Below are positions 26,419-36,430 of a DNA stretch of 64,000 bases, in pieces. The number at the start of each line of letters is the position of its first letter. Position 1 is the stretch's first letter. The DNA is from CAZGMJ01 sp964526785. GTDB lineage: Bacteria > Planctomycetota > Phycisphaerae > Sedimentisphaerales > Anaerobacaceae. Location of the stretch: positions 1-64,000 of the forward strand of contig CAZGMJ010000005.1 in assembly GCA_964526785.1 (NCBI GenBank). The letters are read 5' to 3'. The position numbers and the translations under genes were made by a program. The notes under the pieces were generated by a model. The model was not told where the DNA came from. It searched no databases and saw nothing but the letters and a program-made list of their open reading frames with translations.

Positions 26419-28197
26419 ATGAGTGAGACCAAACAAGGCAGAATCGTCAAGGTTGCAGGCCCCGTTGTGGTTGCCGAGGGGATGACCGGCGCACGGATGT
26501 ACGACGTTGTGCGTGTGGGCAAGATGAACCTGATCGGCGAGATCGTCGAACTGCACGGCGATCGGGCTTCGATCCAGGTGTACGAAGAGACGACGGGCAT
26601 TGGTCCGGGCGAACCGGTGCAGGATACGGAAGCGCCGCTGAGCGTCGAACTCGGCCCCGGTCTGATCGAGAGTATCTACGACGGTATCCAGCGGCCTCTG
26701 GACGCTCTTGTGGATGTGGAAGGTCAGTTCATGAGCCGCGGTAGCGCGGCGCCGGGTCTGAACCGGGAGAAGAAATGGCAGTTTAAGCCGACGGTCAAGG
26801 ACGGAGACAAGGTCGTTGCGGGCGATATCATCGGCGAGGTCGAGGAGACGACGCTGATGGTGCACAAGATTATGGTACCTCCGGGCGTGTCGGGGACGAT
26901 CAAGAATATCTCCGAAGGCGAGTTCACCGTAGAAGAGACGGTGGCCGTCTGTGCGGACGAGGGGGGCAAGGAAGTCTCGATTCAGATGATGCAGAAGTGG
27001 CCGGTTCGTGAACCGCGGGATACTTCCAAGCGTCTGGCTCCGAAGAACGTGCTTGTGACGGGTCAGCGGGTAATCGACACATTTTTCCCGATTACCAAGG
27101 GCGGTACGGCGTGCGTGCCCGGTCCGTTCGGCACCGGCAAGACGGTCGTCCAGCATCAGTTGGCCAAGTGGGTGGATGCGGATGTGGTTGTTTATGTTGG
27201 CTGCGGCGAGCGCGGCAACGAGATGACCGACGTACTGACGGAATTCCCGGAACTCAAAGATCCGCGTTCGGGCGAGCCTCTGATGCGGCGCTCAGTGTTG
27301 ATCGCGAACACGTCAAACATGCCCGTGGCTGCGCGCGAGGCCTCGGTATATACGGGTATTACCATCGCCGAATACTTCCGCGACATGGGTTATACGGTCG
27401 CATTGATGGCGGACAGCACCAGCCGGTGGGCCGAAGCGATGCGTGAAATCTCGACGCGTCTGGAAGAGATGCCGGCGGAAGAAGGCTATCCGGCCTATCT
27501 GGCTGCTCGTATTGCGGCGTTCTACGAGAGGGCCGGTTACGTACAGTGCGTCGGCAGCCCGGATCGAATCGGCGGGCTGTCCATTATCGGCGCGGTAAGC
27601 CCGCCCGGCGGCGACCTTTCGGACTCCGTTGTTCAGGCGACGCTGCACGTGGTGAAGGTATTCTGGTCGCTCAAGGGCGAACTGGCGTATCAGCGTCACT
27701 TCCCGGCTATCGACTGGCTGAGCAGCTATTCGTTCTATAAGCAGTATCTCAAAGGCGCTTTCGAGGATAAGGAACTCGGCGAGCAGATGGATGCCCTGGC
27801 AGGCAAGGCCATGGCACTGCTCGAGCAGGAATCGGAGTTGAAGGAAATCGTGCGGCTGGTCGGTGCCGAGGCGCTGTCGCCAAAAGACAGACTGGCGCTG
27901 GAGACGTCGCGTTCCCTTCGCGAGGACTACCTGCACCAGAATGCGTTCCACGAGGTGGACACGTTTACGTCGATGGAGAAGCAGTACGAGATGCTGGAGA
28001 CGGTGATGCATTTCCATTCCCAGGGGCTGGAAGCCATCGAAGCCGGCGTCGACACCGCCGAGATATTCAAGCTGTCCGTGCGTGAGGAGATCGCCCGGGC
28101 GAAGTATATTCCGCAGGAAGAGGTCGAGAAGATCAGCACGATCCGGAAGACCATTGAAGAGCAAATGAAGAACTTGCAGACTGCCGCAGTATCGTAA
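26419..28197 (+). CDS. ntpA: V-type ATPase catalytic subunit A
   Basis: 592 residues, normal length. The catalytic P-loop is GPFGTGKTVVQ (from about residue 235). ADSTSRWAEAMREIS, SGGDFSDSV-like (here PGGDLSDSV) and SLKGELAYQRHFPAI are family signatures. The A-specific bulge domain after the barrel (residues about 110-200) distinguishes it from F-type beta. It hydrolyses or makes ATP in alternation with subunit B. It starts 13 nt after subunit F. Confidence 0.96.
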   Translation: MSETKQGRIVKVAGPVVVAEGMTGARMYDVVRVGKMNLIGEIVELHGDRASIQVYEETTGIGPGEPVQDTEAPLSVELGPGLIESIYDGIQRPLDALVDVEGQFMSRGSAAPGLNREKKWQFKPTVKDGDKVVAGDIIGEVEETTLMVHKIMVPPGVSGTIKNISEGEFTVEETVAVCADEGGKEVSIQMMQKWPVREPRDTSKRLAPKNVLVTGQRVIDTFFPITKGGTACVPGPFGTGKTVVQHQLAKWVDADVVVYVGCGERGNEMTDVLTEFPELKDPRSGEPLMRRSVLIANTSNMPVAAREASVYTGITIAEYFRDMGYTVALMADSTSRWAEAMREISTRLEEMPAEEGYPAYLAARIAAFYERAGYVQCVGSPDRIGGLSIIGAVSPPGGDLSDSVVQATLHVVKVFWSLKGELAYQRHFPAIDWLSSYSFYKQYLKGAFEDKELGEQMDALAGKAMALLEQESELKEIVRLVGAEALSPKDRLALETSRSLREDYLHQNAFHEVDTFTSMEKQYEMLETVMHFHSQGLEAIEAGVDTAEIFKLSVREEIARAKYIPQEEVEKISTIRKTIEEQMKNLQTAAVS

Positions 28198-28229
28198 ACA
28201 GATTGCGAGCTACGAAACAGGAGTGCCAC

Positions 28230-29675
28230 ATGCCGGCTATAAAAGAGTATCAGACAGTAGCAGACATTTCCGGCCCGCTGATGATGGTCGAGATGGTGGA
28301 TGAAGCCAAGTTCGGCCACATCGTCGACATTGAAATCGGTGACGGCTCGATTCGCCACGGCCAGATTCTCCAGGTGGAAAACGATAAGGTTCTGGTTCAG
28401 GTGTTCGAAGGTACGAGCGGTATCGACGTGAAGGATACGACGGTTCGGTTCCTGGCCAAGCCGCTGGAGATGGGAGTTTCGCCCGACATTCTCGGCCGCG
28501 TGTTCTCGGGGCTGGGTGTTCCCAAGGACGACGGTCCCGATATTATTCCGGACAAGCGGCTCGACATCAACGGCATGCCTATCAATCCGTTCGCCCGGGA
28601 CTATCCGAACGAGTTTATTCAGAGCGGCATTTCGACGATCGACGGACTGAACCCGCTGGTTCGCGGGCAGAAGCTGCCGATTTTCTCGGGTTCTGGTCTG
28701 CCGCACGACGAGCTTACCGCGCAGTTCGCCCGCCAGGCTTCGGTTCGCGGCGAGGGCGAGCAGTTTGCGGTGGTATTTGCCGCGATGGGTATTACGTTCG
28801 AAGCGGCTCAATTCTTCATCGACGATCTGCATGACACCGGCGCTATCGAGCGTGCCATTATGTTTGTGAATCTGGCAAACGACCCGGCTATCGAGCGTAT
28901 TGCGACGCCGCGATTTGCCCTGACGGCGGCCGAGTATCTGGCGTTCGATCTGGATATGCACGTGCTGGTGATTCTCAACGACATGACGAACTACTGCGAG
29001 GCGCTTCGCGAGATCAGTGCGGCGAGGAAAGAGGTGCCGGGCAGACGGGGCTATCCGGGCTATCTCTACACGGACCTGGCAACGATCTACGAGCGTGCGG
29101 GTCGAATCAAGGGCAAGAAGGGTTCGATTACGATGGTGCCGGTATTGACGATGCCTGAAGACGACAAGACGCACCCGGTGCCCGACCTGACGGGTTATAT
29201 TACCGAAGGGCAGATTATTCTTTCGCGTCCGCTGCAGCGGCAGGGCGTTTCGCCGCCGGTGGATGTGCTGCCGAGTCTGTCGCGTTTGAAAGATAAGGGT
29301 ATCGGCGAGGGCAAGACACGCGAGGACCATGCCGACTTGTACAACCAGCTTTACGCGGCCTACGCTCGCGGCAAGGAGTGCCAGGAACTGGCGACGATCA
29401 TGGGCGAGGCGGCGCTGTCCGAAGAGGACAAGAAGTATATGACGTTCGCCAACGAGTTCGAGGCCCGGTATATCTCCCAGGACTACTACGAAAACCGTAC
29501 GGTCGAGCAGACGCTCGATCTGGGCTGGGAACTGCTCAGCATGTTCGAAAACGCGGAGCTCAAGCGTATCGACATCAAGCTGATCGAGAAGTATATGCCG
29601 CAGTTCCGCAAGAACCAGGATGCGGAAGGGGCTGAGCAATCGGACGGCGAGGCAGAGGAGAAGGCCGAGGAATAA
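28230..29675 (+). CDS. ntpB: V-type ATPase subunit B
   Basis: 481 residues from ATG 28230, which follows AGGAG at good spacing; an earlier in-frame start would overlap non-conserved sequence. It has the non-catalytic nucleotide fold. The P-loop position reads GSGLPHDELTAQ, lacking the GKT of subunit A, as expected for B. DMTNYCEALREISAARKEVPG and PGYLYTDLATIYERAG are strong family segments. The C-terminus ends in an acidic Glu-rich tail. Confidence 0.95.
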   Translation: MPAIKEYQTVADISGPLMMVEMVDEAKFGHIVDIEIGDGSIRHGQILQVENDKVLVQVFEGTSGIDVKDTTVRFLAKPLEMGVSPDILGRVFSGLGVPKDDGPDIIPDKRLDINGMPINPFARDYPNEFIQSGISTIDGLNPLVRGQKLPIFSGSGLPHDELTAQFARQASVRGEGEQFAVVFAAMGITFEAAQFFIDDLHDTGAIERAIMFVNLANDPAIERIATPRFALTAAEYLAFDLDMHVLVILNDMTNYCEALREISAARKEVPGRRGYPGYLYTDLATIYERAGRIKGKKGSITMVPVLTMPEDDKTHPVPDLTGYITEGQIILSRPLQRQGVSPPVDVLPSLSRLKDKGIGEGKTREDHADLYNQLYAAYARGKECQELATIMGEAALSEEDKKYMTFANEFEARYISQDYYENRTVEQTLDLGWELLSMFENAELKRIDIKLIEKYMPQFRKNQDAEGAEQSDGEAEEKAEE

Positions 29676-29727
29676 GGACCGCCGGGAATCCGCGGGCGCA
29701 GATATCTGAGGACACAGGGCAGCGAAT

Positions 29728-30345
29728 ATGCAGGCAAACGTCAACGCAACACGAATGGAACTGTTGAGGCTTCGCAAGCGGGTCGCGCTGGCCAGCCGGG
29801 GGCATCGACTGCTCAGCGAGAAACGGGATGAGTTGTCTCGGCAGCTGATCCAGGTCGCGCGCGATATCAGACCGCTGCGGGAGAAGGTGGAGAAGGAGTT
29901 GCTGCAGACGTTCCGGCGCTTCATGCTGGCTCGTGCGTCGATGGAGCCCGAGGATGTCAAGGCGGCTCTGGCGGTACCGATGACGCAGTTTGATCTGACG
30001 CTTGAGCTGGCCAACGTGATGAACGTTCGCGTGCCGCGGCTGGCCAAGGAAATATCGGGTAATATCATCTGCTACGGCTATGCAACGACTTCGGGGGAAA
30101 TGGACGTTGCGCTGCTGGCGCTGGAGCGGGCATTCGATATGCTGATCGAACTGGCGGAGAAGGAGAAGCAGGCCTCGCTGCTTGCGAACGAACTGCAGAT
30201 GACGCGGCGGCGGGTGAATGTGCTCGAACACGTCGTGATCCCTGAACTGCAGCAAACCATCCGTTACATCTTCGACAAACTGGCCGAAGCGGAGAGGGAC
30301 AACATTTCCCGGCTGATGAAGATCACCGATATCATCCGCGGCTGA
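29728..30345 (+). CDS. ntpD: V-type ATPase subunit D
   Basis: 205 residues forming two long antiparallel helices, the central-shaft fold. The N-terminal NATRMELLRLRKRVALASRGHRLLSEKRDEL-type segment (here TRMELLRLRKRVA...GHRLLSEKRD) and the C-terminal RRRVNVLEHVVIPELQQTI match the family strongly. It connects the A3B3 head to the K ring with subunit F. It is the last gene of the operon. The stop is followed by a convergent gene; I see no clear terminator. Confidence 0.93.
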   Translation: MQANVNATRMELLRLRKRVALASRGHRLLSEKRDELSRQLIQVARDIRPLREKVEKELLQTFRRFMLARASMEPEDVKAALAVPMTQFDLTLELANVMNVRVPRLAKEISGNIICYGYATTSGEMDVALLALERAFDMLIELAEKEKQASLLANELQMTRRRVNVLEHVVIPELQQTIRYIFDKLAEAERDNISRLMKITDIIRG

Positions 30346-30440
30346 CCCTTTCGCAGCGGAACCCGTCCTGCGGCACCGTAATGCGCCGGGCGAGGATGCC
30401 AGCTATACGCAGAGTGATGTCTCGCAACTGCGATTGCCGC

Positions 30441-31586
30441 TTATTGGGCGGAAGCTTTGCGATCCAGTTCTTCCATTTTGAAGCGGACGCTGACAATGAA
30501 TGGGGCCTGGCCTTTGATCCAGTGGCCGTAGGTGGTTGTAACGAAGGTTCCATCGGGGAGCAGTTCGAGTCCGGGATAGGCGCAGTCGGCGCCTTTGGTA
30601 TTGTCCATCAGGCGGACGCGGTATTGGCCCTGGCGGCCTTCGACGATATCCTCATACGTTCCGACCCAGCCGACCCAGTCGCCTTTTGTGGGGCTTTCGT
30701 GGGTTGTGTCACGAAATGAGATAAACAGCCTGCCATCAGGCGCATATTTGGCCGTATGCCGATCGCCGGTCAGTGCGCCCGGAACCTCGCGCGGCTCGCT
30801 CCAGGTCTTGCCCTCATCGTTGCTGAAGGTGACAAACGAATTGAACTTCCGGCTGTTCTCCCGCAGCAGCAGGGCGATCTGCTTGCCGTTCGGCGAACGT
30901 ATAGCGCCCGGTTCGCAGAGATGGGCCTCCGGATGAGAAGTCACAATGGCAGGGGGGCCCCACGTCAGCCCACCGTCCTTCGATATAGTCTTGTACACGA
31001 TGAACTTGCCGCGCTTGCCCTCGCCGTGCAGAAATCGCCCGTCATCGTGAAACAGTGCCATGTAGTCGCCGCCGGCGAGCCGAACCAGCGAGGCCATGGC
31101 GACAACGCCGCCGAAATCGCCGATGGGCTTGAGCGGCGTCCAATTGGCACCATCGTCCTGCGAGAGAGCCATGCGAATCGGATGGAGACCGGAGAACATG
31201 ATAAGCCGCTTGACGCCCTGTTTGTCCACCACGCGATACAGCGTCGGCACCTCCTGCGATGTGGCCCAGTTCTCCGGCACGGGCAGACGTTCGGACCAGG
31301 TCAGGGCTCCGTCTGGGCTCTTTTTCATCACGATCGCTCCGCGGCCATGGCCTTTCGGGTATACGGCGATGATGGTCTTTCCGTCTTCGAGCAGGACCGT
31401 GGTGGGGTGGCCCAGATACTGGCCCGCTTCGCGATCGACGACAATCTGTCTGTGCGTCTCATGCGCCAGGTCGATTAGCGGGATGGAATAGCCACGCGGC
31501 GGCTCGGCGACGGCGGGGCAGGCCAAGGCAACTGTGAGGATGCTGATGAGAAGTGCGGTTGCGGGTGTGCTCTGTTGATTGGACAC
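30441..31586 (-). CDS. Secreted sialidase-like (BNR/Asp-box) glycosidase
   Basis: 381 residues from GTG 31586, preceded by GGGAG at 8-nt spacing; the longer frame with ATG at 31664 has no such site. A signal peptide ends near PAVAEPP. Four Asp-box motifs are visible (SPDGALTW, SQDDGANW, SKDGGLTW, SNDEGKTW), the mark of six-bladed sialidase-fold proteins. The enzyme could be a sialidase or an unrelated beta-propeller hydrolase; I did not map the arginine triad. It lies convergent to the V-ATPase operon. Confidence 0.78.
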   Translation of the reverse strand: MSNQQSTPATALLISILTVALACPAVAEPPRGYSIPLIDLAHETHRQIVVDREAGQYLGHPTTVLLEDGKTIIAVYPKGHGRGAIVMKKSPDGALTWSERLPVPENWATSQEVPTLYRVVDKQGVKRLIMFSGLHPIRMALSQDDGANWTPLKPIGDFGGVVAMASLVRLAGGDYMALFHDDGRFLHGEGKRGKFIVYKTISKDGGLTWGPPAIVTSHPEAHLCEPGAIRSPNGKQIALLLRENSRKFNSFVTFSNDEGKTWSEPREVPGALTGDRHTAKYAPDGRLFISFRDTTHESPTKGDWVGWVGTYEDIVEGRQGQYRVRLMDNTKGADCAYPGLELLPDGTFVTTTYGHWIKGQAPFIVSVRFKMEELDRKASAQ

Positions 31587-31660
31587 GATTCTTCTCCCAA
31601 ACGAGTGCAGGTGCAACGGCGGGGCTGTATGGCGGGCATTCTCAGACGAAGGCGGTCGTG

Positions 31661-32149
31661 TCAAGCCTGCTCCAGCGCCTGTGTAATGATGTCAACATGT
31701 TTGGCTTCTTCATCGAGTATGGCTTTGATTCGCTTCTTCGCATGTACGTTGCGGATACCTTCGATCAGTTTCTTGTAGAACCTGATCGCGCGTTTTTCCA
31801 GTCCGAGGGCAAGTTGGAGGACCTGGGCTTTTTCGGTCATTTTGGCGATGCTCTCGGGCGGTTGGTCCGGTGCCGCCGCCTCGGCCATGCTTCGAAGTTT
31901 GCGCGGATCCGATGTCATGTACCTGGCGGGGTTGAAGTTGCTCCTGGATTCGCGTTCTTGAAGGAATTCCTGGCGCATCCGGGCGAATATCTTCTTGTGG
32001 TCGAGTTCCCAGTCCAGAAGTTGGAGAAAAAGTGCGCGCAATCGCTCGTCGTTTGTGTTATGGGCGGCATCTCGATAAAAATCCGCGCCACGCTGTTCGA
32101 TCTGCTCGGCCATAGTCAGTATTTCAAACGGACTGATCCTTCTTGTCAT
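31661..32149 (-). CDS. Ferritin-like / rubrerythrin-type diiron protein
   Basis: 162 residues forming a four-helix ferritin-like bundle. Diiron ligands appear in pairs: a glutamate in EQIEQRGADFY, the ExxH of DWELDH (E48, H51), then GLEKRAIRFY and DEEAKH in the second half. There is no C-terminal rubredoxin domain, so it is erythrin-like rather than a full rubrerythrin. It probably has a role in peroxide defence or iron handling. AAAGGAG precedes the ATG. Confidence 0.85.
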   Translation of the reverse strand: MTRRISPFEILTMAEQIEQRGADFYRDAAHNTNDERLRALFLQLLDWELDHKKIFARMRQEFLQERESRSNFNPARYMTSDPRKLRSMAEAAAPDQPPESIAKMTEKAQVLQLALGLEKRAIRFYKKLIEGIRNVHAKKRIKAILDEEAKHVDIITQALEQA

Positions 32150-32408
32150 CGTGTTGCTCCTTTTGAGAACCTGCCGATAGTACGCTTACTGCGACGCCGC
32201 AGTTCGGCCTCGCATGCAGGGCATACCGACTATATGCGTGTATTAGAGTATTGGCAGCGGTTGCCGGCGTCAAATGCCAAATGAGAGGGGTGAATCGACC
32301 GGGGGCGGTCAGAGGCGGGGTTGTCCCGTAAAGGCGTGCGAAATGCATGGCAGAGAGGGCGGAAGTATGGTAGAAAGACTGGTGTTGTTTTGTTTTTCAG
32401 GAGTCGCC

Positions 32409-33278
32409 ATGACCGACGACAAACTAACGCTTTATGAGAAACCGGCTTTGCAGAGGCCGCGTCTTGTGCTGGCTTTCAGTGGCTGGATGGACGGCGGCGA
32501 GGCGTCGACGGGTACCGTCAAGTGCCTGATGGGCAAGATCGGGGCCAAGAAGTTTGCGGAGATCGATCCGGAGGGATTCTACATCTACAACTTCCCCGGC
32601 ATGATGGAAGTGACGGCGATGTTTCGTCCTCACACGAAGATCAAGGAGGGACTCATTCGTTTCTATGCAACACCGTCCAATGAGTTCTTCTATAATGCGG
32701 ACGATGACGTCGTTTTTTTTCTCGGGAAAGAGCCGAATATGTTGTGGGAGCGATACGCCGACTGCATTTTCTCACTTTGCGACGAGATCGGCATTCGGAT
32801 GATTTACTTCATCGGCAGCGTCGCCGGGCTGGTTCCACATACACGTGAACCCCGTTTGTTCTGCTCGGCTTCCGACCCTGTGGTTCGAGACAAGTTCGGG
32901 CATTACGGGGTGAGTTTTTCCGAGTATGAGGGGCCGGCGAGCATTGTGACATATCTGACGAGTTGCTGCACCCAGCGCGACATGCAGATGGTCAGTCTTG
33001 TGGCGAGCGTTCCGGCGTATGTTGAGGGGCACAATCCCAAGTGTGTGGAGGCGACCACGCGGCGTCTGGCGGGCATGCTCGGAATTCAGACGGACCTGAG
33101 CGACATCGAACTAAAGGGGGATGATTTTCAGAAGAAGATCGACGCGATCGTTCGCGAGCAGCCGGAACTCGAGGCGAATATTCGGAAGCTCGAAGAAGAC
33201 TACGACAAAGAGATATTCAACAGCGAAATGGGGGATCTGAAACGCTGGTTGCAGGAGAAGGGGATCCGCGTCGACTGA
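32409..33278 (+). CDS. PAC2 family protein
   Basis: 289 residues from ATG 32409, which follows AGGAG; the longer open frame upstream has no conserved sequence. PAC2 features are LAFSGWMDGGEAS near the N-terminus, IGSVAGLVPHTREP in the middle and VASVPAYVEGHNPK near the end. The family is related to proteasome assembly chaperone 2 and occurs in bacteria and archaea without a settled role. The last 50 residues are a charged helix, likely coiled coil. Confidence 0.85.
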   Translation: MTDDKLTLYEKPALQRPRLVLAFSGWMDGGEASTGTVKCLMGKIGAKKFAEIDPEGFYIYNFPGMMEVTAMFRPHTKIKEGLIRFYATPSNEFFYNADDDVVFFLGKEPNMLWERYADCIFSLCDEIGIRMIYFIGSVAGLVPHTREPRLFCSASDPVVRDKFGHYGVSFSEYEGPASIVTYLTSCCTQRDMQMVSLVASVPAYVEGHNPKCVEATTRRLAGMLGIQTDLSDIELKGDDFQKKIDAIVREQPELEANIRKLEEDYDKEIFNSEMGDLKRWLQEKGIRVD

Positions 33279-33415
33279 CCGGCCCTGCGGGTGCGATTGG
33301 GGGGGGCACGTCAATTTGTTCCGGCCGACCGCGTGCGCCGCTATTTATCGGTTTGGCGGCAATTCACACAATCAGCAAGGCGGCGGACACAAGGGGATGG
33401 ACTACTGGAAGAAGG

Positions 33416-34066
33416 TCAGAATTCGACGGATGTCAATCCTTCGCGTACTGCGTAGCGGACCAGATCGGCGAGGTTTGTGATGTCCAGCTTGTTCATCATT
33501 CTCCGCCTGGCGGCATCGACAGTCTTCGGGCTGATTTCCAGATGTTGTGCAATCTCCTTGGCGCTTCGGCCTTCCACGAGCAGTTGCAGGATTTGCCTTT
33601 CACGCGCCGTTAGTTCGACTTTCTGCGGTGCATCTTCGGTGATGCTCATTTGGCTTTGTGCGATCAAGCTTTCTATTTGCGGGCTCAGGAACTTCTTGCC
33701 GGCCATCACAGCCTGAAGCGCGCGCGAAAGTTCATCGAAGAGACACGACTTGAGCACGTAAGCCATGGCGCCCGCCTTGAGGGCTTCTTTGACAATCTGG
33801 CGATTCGAATGCATGGAGAGGGCGATGACCCGAATGTCGGCATTCTCGCGAAGAATGAACTTGGTTGCCTCAATGCCATTGAGTTGCGGCATAGTCATAT
33901 CCATGACGATAATGTCCGGGGCGAGATCCCGGGCAATTTCTATTGCCTGCTCGCCGTTTTCGGCCTCGCCGACTACTTCCATATCCGGCTCCTTCTCAAT
34001 CAGAGCCTTGAGGCCCTGCCGGACAATTGCATGATCGTCAGCAATCAACACTCGCATAGCAGCCAT
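33416..34066 (-). CDS. NarL/FixJ-type response regulator
   Basis: 216 residues. A receiver domain (residues 4-120) has the acidic pair DD, phospho-acceptor D56 in VMDMTMP, and a lysine in VLKS. A LuxR-type HTH follows at 150-210 (LTARERQILQLLVEGRSAKEIAQHLEISP). The ATG at 34066 sits 1 nt after AAGG; ATG 34057 (MRVLIADD) has better spacing and may be the true start. It begins 9 nt after the REC-PAS histidine kinase gene, so the pair likely works together. Confidence 0.9.
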   Translation of the reverse strand: MAAMRVLIADDHAIVRQGLKALIEKEPDMEVVGEAENGEQAIEIARDLAPDIIVMDMTMPQLNGIEATKFILRENADIRVIALSMHSNRQIVKEALKAGAMAYVLKSCLFDELSRALQAVMAGKKFLSPQIESLIAQSQMSITEDAPQKVELTARERQILQLLVEGRSAKEIAQHLEISPKTVDAARRRMMNKLDITNLADLVRYAVREGLTSVEF

Positions 34067-34075
34067 ACCTTTCTG

Positions 34076-35932
34076 TCAGGAAACGACATCCTGTCGCAGG
34101 GGCACTTCGATCCTGATACGGGTGCCCTTTCCCGGACTGGAGTCAATTGTAAACGTGCCACCCAGATACTCGATGCGTTCCTGAGCGTGAAAGAGGCCGA
34201 AGCCTCCGCTCTTGGTCACGGAACGGTCCAGTTGGGCGGGGTCGAAGCCGACGCCATTATCCTCCACCTCCACACCGACCACGGCGCCCCTGTGCTCCAT
34301 ATGTACAGTCAGGCGTGTGGCGCTGGCGTACTTGATGACGTTTGCGAGCAATTCACGCACGACAGTGAAGAGGATAACGCGCAGCTTAATGTCGGGCCGA
34401 AGGGGCGTTGGATTGGAGGATACGCTATACTTGAGCTTTGAGCCGTGTTCTACATGCTGTCCGAGCCAGGATTCGATGGCGGCGTCGAGACCGATCTCGT
34501 ACAGCACGGGATTGCTCAGTTCAAAGGTCAGCGAATGCGCGTCCTGAACCACCTGGTCCATCAGTTCGCAGGTGTTGTTCAGCGAGGTCACGACATCCTC
34601 ATTCGCTACGCCGGCCATTACGGATTGCGTTTGCAGCTTGACCAAAGCCATTTTCTGTCCTATCTGGTCGTGCACACCCACGGCGATACGGCGCCTTTCT
34701 CGTTCCTGGGCGAGCACCAGTTCGGACGTGAGTTTCTTCAATTTGGTCTGGTATTCCAGTATTCGCCGTTCGTTTCGCTTTCGCTCAGTGATGTCGCGTA
34801 CGATGGCGATCACGAGTTTTTCATCGTTGCACCGGGCGGCGGAAAGCGATATTGCAATTGGAAACTCCGTTCCATCTTTGCGCAGAGCCGTCACTTCACA
34901 TGTTCTGCCTATGGCGCCGTCCGGTTTTCCCGTGGCGAAGTAATTCTGGACGAACTCTTCGTGCTGTGTCCTCAATGGGTCGGGCATTAGAACGTCCAGC
35001 GTCTTTCCGAGCATTTCCCGCTTTTTCCAGCCGAACATGGTCTCAGCAGCCGGGTTGAACAGACATATCGCACCGGTTGCATCTATGGAGATCATGGCGT
35101 CGTTTGTCGAGTCAATAATCGTGCGGAGCAGATGCTCATTTCGAGCCAGGGCTTCGATGGCGTGTTTTCGCTGAGTTATGTCCAGCGCCGTAAACGTGAC
35201 ACCTGCCCGGTCATTCCGGGGATCCAGCGGTGTAGAACTCAGCAGGACGTCAATTACGGTGCCGTCCCTGCGTTTCCATCTGGTTTCGATAGTCCCCGTG
35301 CCCGCCTCACGCATTTCCTTGTACTTATCTCGACCGACTCGTTCGTATTCGTCTTGCGTGCAATAGAGTATGCGGGCACTCTCACCGGTCAATTCGTCTC
35401 TGCTGTAGCCTGTCATGCGGCAGAGTCTGTCATTGACGTCCATGAGTATGCGGTCGCAGACCAGTCCTATGCCGACCGGTGCGACGAGATAGATGCTTCT
35501 AAGGCGTGCCTCTTGCTCTCGCAAAGCCTCTTCCGTTCGACGCCTTTGGCCGCGTGCCTCGACCTGGCGTAATTCTCTGCGCACCGCGGGGCCAAGCAAG
35601 GGGAGGTGGTCCTTTACTATATAATCGTTCGCTCCGGCGCGGATTGCCTCGACGGCGGTCTGCTCGTCTATCTTGCCGGAGACGAGAATAAAAGGGATGT
35701 TGCCGGCATGCATTCGCGTGATCCGCAGCGCCTCGAGGCCACTGAAGTGCGGCATTGCATAATCTGCGATAACGATGTCCCACTTACCTTCATGGAGGGC
35801 CCGGCGAAGCGGTTCTGCACGATCCACACGCAGGTGTTGGATCTGGAAGCCTCCCTTCTGCAATTCGCGAAGCATTAGCAGGGCGTCGTCCTCGCTATCC
35901 TCGACGATCAATATGCGGATGTCCTGTGCCAC
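34076..35932 (-). CDS. Hybrid-type sensor: REC-PAS-PAS-histidine kinase
   Basis: 618 residues from GTG 35932, 7 nt after GGAG and 1 nt beyond the upstream regulator's stop. Domains: receiver (phospho-acceptor D57 in IADYAMP), PAS (about 140-257), PAS (262-387), HisKA_3 (H421 in VGVHDQIGQ), HATPase_c (N box ELLANVIKYA). It is a NarX/DegS-like cytosolic kinase, probably paired with the LuxR regulator encoded just downstream. The longer open frame starting at ATG 36061 overlaps the preceding gene and is not used. No membrane segments are seen. Confidence 0.9.
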   Translation of the reverse strand: MAQDIRILIVEDSEDDALLMLRELQKGGFQIQHLRVDRAEPLRRALHEGKWDIVIADYAMPHFSGLEALRITRMHAGNIPFILVSGKIDEQTAVEAIRAGANDYIVKDHLPLLGPAVRRELRQVEARGQRRRTEEALREQEARLRSIYLVAPVGIGLVCDRILMDVNDRLCRMTGYSRDELTGESARILYCTQDEYERVGRDKYKEMREAGTGTIETRWKRRDGTVIDVLLSSTPLDPRNDRAGVTFTALDITQRKHAIEALARNEHLLRTIIDSTNDAMISIDATGAICLFNPAAETMFGWKKREMLGKTLDVLMPDPLRTQHEEFVQNYFATGKPDGAIGRTCEVTALRKDGTEFPIAISLSAARCNDEKLVIAIVRDITERKRNERRILEYQTKLKKLTSELVLAQERERRRIAVGVHDQIGQKMALVKLQTQSVMAGVANEDVVTSLNNTCELMDQVVQDAHSLTFELSNPVLYEIGLDAAIESWLGQHVEHGSKLKYSVSSNPTPLRPDIKLRVILFTVVRELLANVIKYASATRLTVHMEHRGAVVGVEVEDNGVGFDPAQLDRSVTKSGGFGLFHAQERIEYLGGTFTIDSSPGKGTRIRIEVPLRQDVVS

Positions 35933-35933
35933 T

Positions 35934-36383
35934 CTACTGCTCCTTCGTGCGGTTCGGCTTCTCGTTGAGAACGAGCCAGTACAGGCCCAGTTGACGCACG
36001 GCATCACAAAACCTGTCGAAGTCCACCGGTTTGCAGACGTAGCTATTCGCGCCCTTCTCATACCCCTTGATCAGATCGCTTTCTTCTTTGGAGGAGGTCA
36101 ATATGACCACGGGCAACAGACGCGTGCGCTCTTCGGCGCGAATTCGCTCGAGCACCTGGAGTCCATCCAGCCTGGGTAGTTTGAGATCGAGCAGAACCAC
36201 TTCGGGAAGCGGTCGCGGCTTTGCGCCTCCGGCATCCGAACCCAGCAGGTATTCCAAGGCCTGGACGCCATCGCGGACGACATGCACTTTGTTACAGATG
36301 TTGTTCGCCTGAAGGGCCCGTAACGTCAGCGTCTCGTCATCGTCGTTATCCTCGACAAGGAGAATCGTTTTCTCTGGCGACAC
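35934..36383 (-). CDS. Stand-alone response regulator (Rcp1-like)
   Basis: 149 residues, a receiver domain only, with no output domain. The acidic triad is at EDNDDDE near the N-terminus, the phospho-acceptor D66 in LLDLKLP, and the lysine in CKPVDF. The extended loop between strands 2 and 3 (VRDGVQALEYLLG) is that of Rcp1-type regulators, commonly partnered with phytochrome-like kinases. It sits between two kinase genes and probably relays phosphate from the kinase encoded upstream at 36431-38770. Confidence 0.88.
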   Translation of the reverse strand: MSPEKTILLVEDNDDDETLTLRALQANNICNKVHVVRDGVQALEYLLGSDAGGAKPRPLPEVVLLDLKLPRLDGLQVLERIRAEERTRLLPVVILTSSKEESDLIKGYEKGANSYVCKPVDFDRFCDAVRQLGLYWLVLNEKPNRTKEQ

Positions 36384-36430
36384 TTTTCTGCTCCGAATTC
36401 AGTTCTTCTTCCCAGTGTATCGGCGTTTCA

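Noticed and set aside
27927..30068. A 713-codon open frame antisense to subunits A, B and D of the V-ATPase
   Set aside because: It overlaps three well-supported genes. Its composition is the noise expected from GC-rich codons read backwards.
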